A DNA stretch of 64,000 nt. Source: JAXLRU01 sp046330935. GTDB lineage: Bacteria; Actinomycetota; Actinomycetes; Actinomycetales; Kineosporiaceae. The position numbers and the translations under genes were made by a program. Positions within the stretch are counted from its first letter, which is position 1; every line of letters begins with the position of its first letter. This document shows, piece after piece, positions 6,953 through 14,476 of this stretch. The notes beneath the pieces are model-generated. The model saw nothing but the letters and a program-made list of their open reading frames with translations, ran no database searches and was not told where the DNA came from. The stretch lies in assembly GCA_046330935.1 (NCBI GenBank), contig JAXLRU010000005.1, forward strand, positions 496,001-560,000, read 5' to 3'.

Positions 6953-7948
6953 ATGCGTATCGCCGTCAACGGGTTCGGACGGATCGGTAGGGGTCTGCTG
7001 CGGGCCTGGCTCGAGGCGCCCGAGGGCGTGGAGGTCGTCGCAGTGAACGACCTGGCTCCCCCGGACACCCTGGCCCACCTCCTGACCTACGACTCGGCAC
7101 TCGGCCGTCTGCCGGTGCCCGTCTCCAGCGACGGCGCGGAGCTCGTCGTCGGCGACCACCGGATCGCCGTCCTCGGGCAGCGCTCCCCCGCCGCACTGCC
7201 CTGGGGCGACCTCGGCGTCGACGTGGTGGTCGAGGCGACAGGCGTCTTCACGGACGCGGTGCGGGCCCGGGAGCACCTGGACGCCGGGGCCCGGAAGGTC
7301 CTGATCTCGGCCCCCGCCTCCGGGGAGGACCTGACGATCGCCATCGGCGTGAACTCCGACCGGTACGACCCCGAGCGCCACCACGTCGTCTCCAACGCCT
7401 CCTGCACCACGAACTCCCTGGCGCCGATGGCGCAGGTGCTGCACGAAGCCGTCGGGATCGACAGCGGCCTCATGACGACGGTGCACGCCTACACCCAGGA
7501 CCAGAACCTGCAGGACGGGCCGCACCGCGACCTGCGTCGGGCCAGGGCGGCAGCGGCCAACATCGTCCCCACCAGCAGCGGCGCGGCGAAGGCCATCGGG
7601 CGCGTGCTGCCGGAGCTCGACGGCCGGCTGCACGGCTTCGCGCTGAGGGTGCCGGTGCTCACCGGATCGATCACCGACCTCACGGTGACGGTCGCGCGGG
7701 ACACCTCCGTGGCGGAGGTCAACGCCGCCTTCGCCGCGGCCGCCGCCGGACCGCTCGCGGGCATCCTCGCCTACAACGAGGCGCCCCTGGTCTCCTCGGA
7801 CATCGTCGGAAACCCCGCGTCGGTGATCCTCGACGCGCCGCTGACGGCCGTGAACGGCCGCACCGTCAAGGTCCTCGGGTGGTACGACAACGAGACCGGG
7901 TTCTCCCACCGGCTCCTCGACACGGCTCGGCTGCTCGGCCGGGCCTGA
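6953..7948 (+). CDS. gap: Glyceraldehyde-3-phosphate dehydrogenase, type I
   Basis: This 331-residue NAD(P)-dependent enzyme oxidises glyceraldehyde 3-phosphate to 1,3-bisphosphoglycerate in glycolysis. The Rossmann fingerprint NGFGRIGR is at residues 6-13 and aspartate in VNDL (33) fits NAD preference. The catalytic cysteine is C151 in SNASCTTN and H178 is its partner in TVHAYTQDQ. The ATG at 6953 has an AGAGGA ribosome site. It is not linked to pgk and tpi as the housekeeping gap usually is in actinobacteria, and it faces a TetR gene across a palindromic operator. I infer that it is a second, inducible copy rather than the constitutive glycolytic one. Confidence 0.9.
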   Translation: MRIAVNGFGRIGRGLLRAWLEAPEGVEVVAVNDLAPPDTLAHLLTYDSALGRLPVPVSSDGAELVVGDHRIAVLGQRSPAALPWGDLGVDVVVEATGVFTDAVRAREHLDAGARKVLISAPASGEDLTIAIGVNSDRYDPERHHVVSNASCTTNSLAPMAQVLHEAVGIDSGLMTTVHAYTQDQNLQDGPHRDLRRARAAAANIVPTSSGAAKAIGRVLPELDGRLHGFALRVPVLTGSITDLTVTVARDTSVAEVNAAFAAAAAGPLAGILAYNEAPLVSSDIVGNPASVILDAPLTAVNGRTVKVLGWYDNETGFSHRLLDTARLLGRA

Positions 7949-7970
7949 TCTTCCGCCCTGAACCAGGCCG

Positions 7971-7997
7971 TCAAGATCGGTCGTCGTGCTGCCGAGG
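7971..7997 (+). promoter_or_regulatory. FliA/SigD-type promoter of the chemotaxis receptor
   Basis: TCAAG (7971-7975), 15 bases, then GCCGAGG (7991-7997) resembles the flagellar sigma-28 pattern (TAAA-N14-16-GCCGATA). The same arrangement with the same 15-base spacing recurs at 9678-9704 before the next gene. Confidence 0.5.
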
Positions 7998-8076
7998 CAA
8001 CGTAGGCATGCCTTTCTGCGGGCCCTGCGTGCGCCACGTCCGCGGCTCGGGCGCGGCGGAGCATCGGGAGGATCTT

Positions 8077-9636
8077 GTGCGGTTCACCATCCGGCAACGG
8101 CTCGGGGTCCTGTCCCTGACCGGGCTCGCCGCCGTGGGGGGCGTCGCGACGGCGGGCCTGGTCGTCAGTCACGGCCAGGCCGGGTCGGCGGCCCGGCAGG
8201 CCGAGACCAGCAACGCCATGTCGTCGATGTGGAACGCGGACATGATGCACGACGCCCTGCGCGCCGACGTCACTGCGGCGCTCGTCGCGGGCTCCCCCGC
8301 CGACCTGGAGGCGCTGGCGGGAACGGAGGTGGCCGAGCACGCGCAGACGTTGCTCACCACCTTCGACGCGGCGGCCGCGGGAGCGCCGGAGGACCTTCGT
8401 GGCAGGTTCGCGCAGGTGCGTCCCGCGGTCGTCGCGTACGCCGCCCAGGCCCAGTCCGTCGCGGCAGCCGGTCGGCCTCCGATCGACAGCGAGCAGGTCC
8501 GCAGCTTCTTCACCACCTACTCCACCCTCGAGACCGCCCTCGGCGACCTCGACCAGGCCCTCGAGGACGCCGTGGTGGCGACCGAGACCGCGTCGCAGGC
8601 CGAGGCGCGCACCGGATGGTGGTGGCTCGTCGGCGTCGCGGTCCTCGCAGCAGTCGCCTTCCTCGTCCAGTCCCTGGCGACGTCCCGAGCCGTCACCAGG
8701 CCGGTCCTCGCGATGCGGGCCGCCCTGCGCCGGGTCGCGGCGGGGGACTTCTCCTTCACCCTTGGCGGCCACGGCCGCGACGAGATCGGCGACCTGGCGG
8801 AGGCCCTCGACGAGACGATCACCGCCACGAGGGAGAGCCTCGCGGTGGTCGCCTCCTGCGCCGGCATCGTCGACCACGCCGTCACCCGGCTCGACCGCTC
8901 CAGCCAGGACCTCTCCTCCGCCGCCGCGCAGACCGCCGCCCAGGCGGAGGACGCCGTCATCCTCGCCGTCGAGGTGCACTCCGCCTCCGTGGCCGCCTCC
9001 GGCGGGGTGGGTCAGGTGTACGACCAGGCCCGCGGGATCGCGGGGAGCGCCTCGACGGCCTCCGACGTGGGACGCCGCGCCGTCGGCGACGCCGAGGCGG
9101 CGGCTCGCAGCGTGGCCGCGCTGGGCGAGGCGGGCACGCAGATCTCCGGGGTGGCGGCCATGATCCGCGCGATCTCCGACCAGACGCGCCTCCTGGCCCT
9201 CAACGCGACGATCGAGGCCGCGCGGGCGGGCGAGGCGGGCCGCGGGTTCGCCGTCGTCGCGAACGAGGTCAAGACGCTGGCCCAGGAGGTGAGCGAGGCC
9301 ACCGAGGACATCACCACGCGGATCGAGGCCATCCGCTCAGGGGTGGACGACGCCGTCAACGGCATCGCGGCCGTCACCGAGGTCATCGCGGAGATGAACC
9401 GGCACCAGGTGGACATCTCGACCTCCGTGGACCACCAGGCGACCTCCAGCGACGAGGTGGTCACCCTCATCCGGCAGGCGACGCAGGAGGCCCAGCAGAT
9501 CACCGAGGCCATCGGACACATCGCGGCGGCCGCCACGCAGACCGAGGGCAGCGCGGGCACCACCCAGCAGGCCGCCGTCGAGCTGTCCGAGGCGTCCGCG
9601 CGGATGCAGCAGGTGCTCACCTCCTACACCCTGTGA
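8077..9636 (+). CDS. Methyl-accepting chemotaxis protein
   Basis: This is a 519-residue transmembrane chemoreceptor. TM1 is at about residues 9-30, a periplasm-side sensor of about 150 residues of helical type follows, and TM2 is at about 180-200. A HAMP linker (about 202-255) leads into a long cytoplasmic coiled coil. Its conserved hairpin tip contains RLLALNATIEAARAGEAGRG and then FAVVANEVK, the CheA/CheW contact region. The GTG start at 8077 is preceded by GGGAGG at a five-base spacing; earlier in-frame codons lie within or just after gap. A FliA-like promoter lies about 80 bp upstream. No che or fli genes are in the window, so this is an isolated receptor. Its ligand is unknown. Confidence 0.9.
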   Translation: MRFTIRQRLGVLSLTGLAAVGGVATAGLVVSHGQAGSAARQAETSNAMSSMWNADMMHDALRADVTAALVAGSPADLEALAGTEVAEHAQTLLTTFDAAAAGAPEDLRGRFAQVRPAVVAYAAQAQSVAAAGRPPIDSEQVRSFFTTYSTLETALGDLDQALEDAVVATETASQAEARTGWWWLVGVAVLAAVAFLVQSLATSRAVTRPVLAMRAALRRVAAGDFSFTLGGHGRDEIGDLAEALDETITATRESLAVVASCAGIVDHAVTRLDRSSQDLSSAAAQTAAQAEDAVILAVEVHSASVAASGGVGQVYDQARGIAGSASTASDVGRRAVGDAEAAARSVAALGEAGTQISGVAAMIRAISDQTRLLALNATIEAARAGEAGRGFAVVANEVKTLAQEVSEATEDITTRIEAIRSGVDDAVNGIAAVTEVIAEMNRHQVDISTSVDHQATSSDEVVTLIRQATQEAQQITEAIGHIAAAATQTEGSAGTTQQAAVELSEASARMQQVLTSYTL

Positions 9637-9677
9637 GGGAACCCGCGCGGTGTCCCGTGCGTGTGACAGGTACAGGC

Positions 9678-9704
9678 TCAAGTCCTGGCCGGGGGGTGCC
9701 GTTG
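9678..9704 (+). promoter_or_regulatory. FliA/SigD-type promoter of the M15 peptidase gene
   Basis: TCAAG (9678-9682), 15 bases, then GCCGTTG (9698-9704) has the same layout as the element before the receptor gene. Transcription would begin near 9712, matching the GTG at 9713 as a leaderless start. Confidence 0.45.
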
Positions 9705-9712
9705 TGGCAAGC

Positions 9713-10963
9713 GTGAGGCGTGAGGGACGGCGCGGGCGTGCCCGGATGGGGCTCGTCCGCGCTGCCGCATGCCTCGCCCTCGTCGCAGGCTCCGTCGCGT
9801 TCGGGCACGCGGGCCCCCTCGGCGGCGCCGAGGCCGCGAGCGCGGTCGAGGACGAGTCGCGCACGGGCTCGACGGCGGCCGACCTGGAGGCGCAACGGCG
9901 ACTGCTGGAGACGCTCACGGACACGGCCCGGACCGCCGGTGACGAGCTGGCGGCCGCGCAGGCGCAGCTGGACGCCGCCTCGGTAGCCGCTTCGGCCGCG
10001 TTGGAGGCCTACGCCACCGCGTCGCAGCAGGCGGTGGCGGCCGATCTCGCCGAGGAACGGGCGCGGGAGGAGCTGCTGCGCGCCCGACTCGAAGCCGATT
10101 CCGCCCGGCGGGAACTGGGCGAGTGGGCGCGCGAGTCCTACCGCAGCGCCCTCACCGGGCCGCAGTCCTCGGCGACGCTGCTCGCGATCCTCAAGGGCGT
10201 GCCGACCGACGAGGTGGCCTCCGCGGTCCAACTCGCCCGTGCCGTCGGCCAGGCCCAGACCCACGAGCTCGACCGGCTCGCCGCCGTCGAGGACGCGCAG
10301 ACCGCCGCCGCACAGGCGGCCCGGACGACGGCCGACACGGCCGCGCGGGCGGCCGCCGTGGCCCAGCGGGCTCGCGAGGATCGCGACGACGCCGTCCAGC
10401 AGCGCGCGGCCGTCGTCGCGGACCTGCGGGAGCGGCTGTCACGGACCCAGGCCGACGGCGAGCAGGTGCGGCAGCGCATCACCGCGCTCACGGCCGAGCT
10501 CGCCACGGTGGCGCAGGCCACGCAGCCCGGTGCCGCCGACCCCTCCTGCCCGGGTGGGGATCTCGCGGGCTACGCCAACGGGCAGTTGCCGACCACCGCG
10601 CTGTGCCCCCTGTACTCGGCGTCCGGGCAGCTGCTGCGGGCCGACGCGGCCGCCGCCTTCAACCGGATGAGCCAGGCCTACGAGGCCGCGCTGGGCTCCC
10701 CCATCTGCGTCACCGACTCCTACCGGACCTATCCCGAGCAGGTGACCCTGTACGCGCAGAAGCCGGCCCTGGCCGCCGTCCCGGGGACGAGCAACCACGG
10801 CTGGGGCACGGCGACGGACCTGTGCGGGGGGATCCAGAACTTCGGCACGCCGCAGCACGACTGGCTGGTCGCCCATGCGCCCGCGTTCGGCTGGTTCCAC
10901 CCGGCGTGGGCGCGCTCGGGCGGCTCCAAGCCGGAGCCCTGGCACTTCGAGTTCGGCGGCTGA
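9713..10963 (+). CDS. Secreted coiled-coil D-Ala-D-Ala carboxypeptidase (M15/VanY type)
   Basis: This exported peptidoglycan enzyme of about 416 residues has a basic N-terminus and a hydrophobic signal segment (about residues 12-30, AACLALVAGSVAFGHA). An alanine-rich coiled coil (about 50-265) follows. The C-terminal zinc carboxypeptidase domain has ligands H362 and D369 (SNHGWGTATD) and H411 (EPWHFEF). It should trim D-Ala-D-Ala stem peptides outside the membrane. A coiled coil plus peptidase resembles proteins that remodel the wall under control of membrane partners. The start is uncertain: GTG at 9713 fits the FliA-like promoter, and GTG 9704 follows a G-rich stretch but overlaps the -10. 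Its position behind a chemoreceptor and the shared promoter type suggest a role in flagellar insertion or motile-cell wall remodelling. This is inference. Confidence 0.8.
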   Translation: MRREGRRGRARMGLVRAAACLALVAGSVAFGHAGPLGGAEAASAVEDESRTGSTAADLEAQRRLLETLTDTARTAGDELAAAQAQLDAASVAASAALEAYATASQQAVAADLAEERAREELLRARLEADSARRELGEWARESYRSALTGPQSSATLLAILKGVPTDEVASAVQLARAVGQAQTHELDRLAAVEDAQTAAAQAARTTADTAARAAAVAQRAREDRDDAVQQRAAVVADLRERLSRTQADGEQVRQRITALTAELATVAQATQPGAADPSCPGGDLAGYANGQLPTTALCPLYSASGQLLRADAAAAFNRMSQAYEAALGSPICVTDSYRTYPEQVTLYAQKPALAAVPGTSNHGWGTATDLCGGIQNFGTPQHDWLVAHAPAFGWFHPAWARSGGSKPEPWHFEFGG

Positions 10964-11094
10964 GCGGACGGACGCGCGGTGAGCACCCCTGCTCTCCCCC
11001 GCTCCCGCTCGCGCCCCCCATGATGGCTGCGGATCCGCCGTCGGCGGACCCGCCGACGGCCGGCAGGGCCGCCACGACCGGGAGCCCATCGGCC

Positions 11095-12489
11095 ATGCCC
11101 GCCCCCACCGACACCCGGCCCGACCCCGGCCTGTCCCCCGCCGCCGCGCAGCGGGTGCGGCGCCGCCGTCAACGGGCCTGGTACTGGTACGACTGGGCCA
11201 ACTCCGCCTACTTCACGACCACCACCACGGTGCTGCTCGGCCCGTACCTGACGGTGATCGCCAAGCGGGCCGCGTGCCCCGGGCAGGACACCGACCTGGC
11301 GTGCGGGAACGATCTGCGGGTCCTCGGCCTGGCGGTCTCCCCAGGATCCCTTTTCTTCTACGCCATCACCGCCACGACGTTGCTGTCGGCGCTCGTCCTG
11401 CCCGTCGTGGGGTCGCTCGCCGACCGGACCCGTGACAAGCGGCGCCTCCTCGGCCTCCTGGCATGGGTGGGTGCTGCCGCGGCGATGGCCATGGTGACGC
11501 TCGGCGGGCAACGATGGCAGTGGGGGGTCGCGCTCCTGGCCGTCGCCGGACTCGCGATGGGGTCATCCCTCGTGGTGTACGACGCGATCCTGTGCGACGT
11601 CGCCGACCCCGACGAGCGCGACCGGGTGTCGAGTCGCGGCTGGGCCCTGGGCTACATCGGCGGCGGGCTGCTCCTGGCCCTGAACCTGGGCCTGGTGGCC
11701 GGCGCCGACCGCTGGGGGATCACGACCGAGGCCGCCGTGCGGATCAGCCTGCTCTCCGCCGGGGTGTGGTGGGCCGGGTTCACGCTGGTGCCGTTCCTGG
11801 GCCTGCGGGGTCTGGTCGCGAGCGCCCCCGGGCCGCGCGAGGAGGGCAGACCCGGCGCCTTCCAGCAGCTGGCGGCGACCCTGCGGCACGCGCGGCTCTA
11901 CCCGCACGCGCTGCGGTTCCTCGTCGCCTACCTGTTCTTCAACGACGGCATCCAGACCGTCATCGTCGCGGCGAGCACCTTCGGCGCGGAGGAGCTGCGG
12001 CTGGGCGAGGGGGCGCTCATGGCGACGATCCTCGTGGTGCAGTTCGTCGGGGCGCTCGGCGCCCTCGGCTTCGGCCGGCTGGCCCGCGTCTGGGGCGCCC
12101 AGCGCACCATCGCCCTCACCCTCGCCCTGTGGATCGTCGTCGTGCTGGCAGGCGTGGCGCTGCCCGAGCGGCAGTTCGTGCCCTTCCTGGCCCTCGGCGT
12201 CGCGATCGGTCTCGTGCTCGGTGGGAGCCAGGCGCTGTCCCGTTCGGCCTTCAGCCGGCTCATCCCCCGCGGTCGCGAGGCGGAGTACTTCTCGCTCTAC
12301 CAGGCTGCCGAGCGAGGCACGAGCTGGCTCGGAACCCTCGTCTTCGGGCTCGTGCACCAGTTCAGCGGCAGTTACCGGGCGGGCATCGCCACCCTCGTGC
12401 TGTTCTTCGTCACCGGGCTGGTCCTGCTGCGCCGGGTGGATGTGGCCGCGGGCGAGGCCGCCGCCTGCCGCCCTCAGCCGAACGGGTGA
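11095..12489 (+). CDS. MFS transporter, UMF1/Atg22-like family
   Basis: This is a 464-residue inner-membrane carrier with about 12 predicted helices. The opening WYWYDWANSAYFTTTTTVLLGPYL segment (in two parts, about residues 28-50) is the hallmark of the UMF1 (vacuole-effluxer-like) branch of the major facilitator superfamily. The loop GSLADRTRDKRR is the usual MFS signature after the second helix. The substrate of bacterial members is not established. ATG 11095 is chosen with GGGAG about ten bases upstream; an in-frame ATG pair near 11020 would add a low-complexity lead. An inverted repeat (CCGCCGTCGGCGG, about 11035-11047) lies between the preceding gene and this start. It may end the upstream transcript. 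Confidence 0.82.
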   Translation: MPAPTDTRPDPGLSPAAAQRVRRRRQRAWYWYDWANSAYFTTTTTVLLGPYLTVIAKRAACPGQDTDLACGNDLRVLGLAVSPGSLFFYAITATTLLSALVLPVVGSLADRTRDKRRLLGLLAWVGAAAAMAMVTLGGQRWQWGVALLAVAGLAMGSSLVVYDAILCDVADPDERDRVSSRGWALGYIGGGLLLALNLGLVAGADRWGITTEAAVRISLLSAGVWWAGFTLVPFLGLRGLVASAPGPREEGRPGAFQQLAATLRHARLYPHALRFLVAYLFFNDGIQTVIVAASTFGAEELRLGEGALMATILVVQFVGALGALGFGRLARVWGAQRTIALTLALWIVVVLAGVALPERQFVPFLALGVAIGLVLGGSQALSRSAFSRLIPRGREAEYFSLYQAAERGTSWLGTLVFGLVHQFSGSYRAGIATLVLFFVTGLVLLRRVDVAAGEAAACRPQPNG

Positions 12490-12549
12490 TCCTCCGCGGG
12501 GCCGAGAAGGCCGAAACGTAGGGATGGCTCGCCTCGGTGGCCCGGTTCA

Positions 12550-12575
12550 GGAACAGCGCCGCGCGTGCGGTCGTT
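12550..12575 (+). promoter_or_regulatory. Sigma-R/SigH-type promoter of rbpA
   Basis: GGAAC (12550-12554), exactly 18 bases, then GTT (12573-12575) agrees with the oxidative-stress sigma-R consensus GGAAT-N18-GTT. It lies 45 bp before the rbpA start. In Streptomyces rbpA is known to belong to the sigma-R regulon, which supports the reading. Confidence 0.6.
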
Positions 12576-12620
12576 GACCAGCCGTGACGAACCATCCGGC
12601 CTCCGGCGAAGGGATCGACG

Positions 12621-12971
12621 ATGAGTGATCGCAGCATGCGGGGCACCCGGCTGGGCGCCTCGAGCCTCGAGAGCGAGAGCGGCGTCCAGCCCGCGGCGCG
12701 CCTCGACGTCCGCTTCCACTGCCCGCACGGACACACCATGGTGGTGCCGATGTCGGCCGAGGCCGACCTGCCCGCCGTCTGGGAGTGCCGGTGCGGCGCG
12801 GAGGCGCTGCGCGAGGACGCCGAGGTACCCGAGCAGAAGAACGTCAAGCCTGCTCGCACGCACTGGGACATGTTGATGGAGCGGCGCACGACGGCCGAGC
12901 TGGAGGAGCTGCTCGCCGAGCGGCTCACCCTCCTGCGCTCGGGTCGCATCGCGGCTCGCCGCAGCGCCTGA
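12621..12971 (+). CDS. rbpA: RNA polymerase-binding protein RbpA
   Basis: This 116-residue actinobacterial transcription factor binds RNA polymerase with principal sigma factors and stabilises the open complex. The sequence follows the family closely. An N-terminal tail with MRGTRLGASSLES is followed by a zinc-binding-type core (CPHGH at residues 34-38 and CRCGAEAL nearby). A basic linker precedes the sigma-interaction domain KPARTHWDMLMERRTTAELEEL at the C-terminus (in two parts). AAGGGA precedes the ATG. A sigma-R-type promoter is present upstream, suggesting induction by thiol-oxidative stress. It converges with fxsA, as in many actinobacteria where the lnt-ppm1-fxsA group neighbours rbpA. 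Confidence 0.95.
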   Translation: MSDRSMRGTRLGASSLESESGVQPAARLDVRFHCPHGHTMVVPMSAEADLPAVWECRCGAEALREDAEVPEQKNVKPARTHWDMLMERRTTAELEELLAERLTLLRSGRIAARRSA

Positions 12972-12979
12972 CCGCTGCA

Positions 12980-13005
12980 CCATCCCGTCCTCGGGGGCGG
13001 GATGG
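12980..13005. terminator. Terminator hairpin between rbpA and fxsA
   Basis: CCATCCCG (12980-12987) pairs perfectly with CGGGATGG (12998-13005). It lies directly after the rbpA stop and before the convergent fxsA stop, so it can serve both. Confidence 0.6.
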
Positions 13006-13035
13006 GGTCGGGACAGGGGTGATCAGAGCCGGGGA

Positions 13036-13551
13036 TCAGCGATCGTCGGAGACGACCTCGCCCGGCACCACCCTCGTGTCGCGGGGGGCCGAGCCTGCGG
13101 CTGCGGAGGGGAAGAAGGCCCCGGCCGAGGGGGTGGAGGCGAGCAGCTTTCGCGACAGGGCCCGCCCCAGGGCAGGGCGCACGAGCCGCCGGGTCGGGGG
13201 CAGGACGAGGAAGAACCCCGCGGCGTCGGTGAGGAAACCGGGCGTGAGGAGCAGGACCCCGCCCACGAGGACGAGCGCCGCGTCGGCCAGTTCGGCTCCC
13301 GGCACCCGCCGGGCGGCGAGCGCCTCCCGGAGCGCTCCCCACGTATGCCGCCCCTGACGCCGGACGATCCAGGCCCCGAACGCCGACTCGGCGAGCAGCA
13401 GTGCGAACGTCGGCCAGGCTCCTAGCCACGAACCGACCCGCACGATGAGGGCGATCTCGAGGGTCGGAACCACCAGGAGCGCCACGGCGATCCACGCGAA
13501 GACCCGGCGTCCACCGCGGGCTCGCGTGGCGCTTGCGGCGGTACGCGTCAT
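13036..13551 (-). CDS. fxsA: FxsA family membrane protein
   Basis: This 171-residue inner-membrane protein belongs to the FxsA family, named for the E. coli protein whose overproduction relieves F-plasmid exclusion of phage T7. It has several hydrophobic helices: FAWIAVALLVVPTLEIALIV, then TFALLLAESAFGAWIV, then a glycine-rich ALVLVGGVLLLTPGFLTDAAG stretch characteristic of the family. The cytoplasmic C-terminal tail is basic and low-complexity. I start at ATG 13551, which has GGGAG at a five-base distance, not at the longer GTG-type frame. It is the third gene after lnt and ppm1 on this strand, a conserved actinobacterial order. The physiological role is unknown. Confidence 0.85.
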   Translation of the reverse strand: MTRTAASATRARGGRRVFAWIAVALLVVPTLEIALIVRVGSWLGAWPTFALLLAESAFGAWIVRRQGRHTWGALREALAARRVPGAELADAALVLVGGVLLLTPGFLTDAAGFFLVLPPTRRLVRPALGRALSRKLLASTPSAGAFFPSAAAGSAPRDTRVVPGEVVSDDR

Positions 13552-13599
13552 GCTCGCTCCCGGAATCGCTCCTGGCACCCTGCCGTCGCACGTTCCAAC

Positions 13600-13620
13600 G
13601 AACCCCCGACGGGCGGGTTC
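13600..13620 (-). terminator. Hairpin after ppm1
   Basis: GAACCC (13600-13605) pairs with GGGTTC (13615-13620) in the 94-bp gap between ppm1 and fxsA. It may partially terminate the ppm1 transcript. The evidence is weak. Confidence 0.25.
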
Positions 13621-13645
13621 CCGGCCCGAGGGCCGTCGGCCCCGA

Positions 13646-14416
13646 TCAGCCCTTGGGCTTCAGACGCAGCAGGCGACGCAGCTGGGCGGTCCGGTACTCG
13701 GCGGCCCAGACCGTGACCCGCCACAGCGCCTCGCGCACGATCGCGCTGCTCATCTTGCTCGTCCCGAGCTCACGCTCGGCGAAGACGATCGGGATCTCGG
13801 TGACCTTCAGCCCTGCCCGGACGACCCGCCAACCGAGGTCCACCTGGAAGCAGTAGCCCTGGGAGGTGACGCCTGCCAAGTCGATCTTGTCGAGCGTCGT
13901 CCGCCGAAACGCACGGAAACCGGCGGTCGCGTCGTGGATCGGGATGCCGAGCACGAGGCGGGTGTAGAAGTTGCCCCCGCGGGAGAGGACCTCACGGCTC
14001 TTCGGCCAGTTGACGACCTCGCCCCCGCGGACCCAGCGCGAGCCGATGGCGAGGTCGGCACCGTCACGGACCGCGGCGATCAGGGCGGGCAGACGATCGG
14101 CGGGGTGCGACCCGTCGGCGTCCATCTCGATGAGGATGTCGTAGCCCTCGGCCATCCCCCACGCGAAGCCGGCGAGGTAGGCGGCGCCCAGACCCTGCTT
14201 GCCCGGGCGGTGCAGCACCCGGATCTGCGAGTCGGCGGCGGCGAGGGAGTCGGCGAACTCGCCCGTACCGTCGGGGCTGTTGTCGTCGGCCACGAGGATG
14301 TCCGCCTCGGGTGCGGCCGCACGGATCTTCGCCGTGATCACCGGGAGGTTCTCGCGCTCGTTGTACGTCGGGACGATCACGAGAACCCGAGGCAGGAGGC
14401 TGGGGGCGTCACTCAC
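13646..14416 (-). CDS. ppm1: Polyprenol monophosphomannose synthase
   Basis: This 256-residue GT2 glycosyltransferase moves mannose from GDP-mannose to polyprenyl phosphate, giving the lipid-linked donor for lipoarabinomannan-type glycolipids and protein O-mannosylation. It shows VIVPTYNERENL (14-25), the ADDNSPDGTG loop (43-52) and the metal-binding DAD at 99-101 (EMDADGSHP). The GNFYTRLVLGIPIHDATAGFRAFRR acceptor segment follows in two parts. It lacks a C-terminal membrane domain, as usual for actinobacterial Ppm1 catalytic units. The GTG at 14416 is chosen because a TACAGT box (14425-14430) ends eight bases upstream and no ribosome site exists. Lnt is encoded just upstream; in mycobacteria the two are fused or adjacent and interact. 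Confidence 0.92.
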   Translation of the reverse strand: MSDAPSLLPRVLVIVPTYNERENLPVITAKIRAAAPEADILVADDNSPDGTGEFADSLAAADSQIRVLHRPGKQGLGAAYLAGFAWGMAEGYDILIEMDADGSHPADRLPALIAAVRDGADLAIGSRWVRGGEVVNWPKSREVLSRGGNFYTRLVLGIPIHDATAGFRAFRRTTLDKIDLAGVTSQGYCFQVDLGWRVVRAGLKVTEIPIVFAERELGTSKMSSAIVREALWRVTVWAAEYRTAQLRRLLRLKPKG

Positions 14417-14476
14417 GCCGAGGCACTGTACCGGCATCGGGGCGGGACGTGCACCGAGCCCTCCCGCGGCAGTGCC

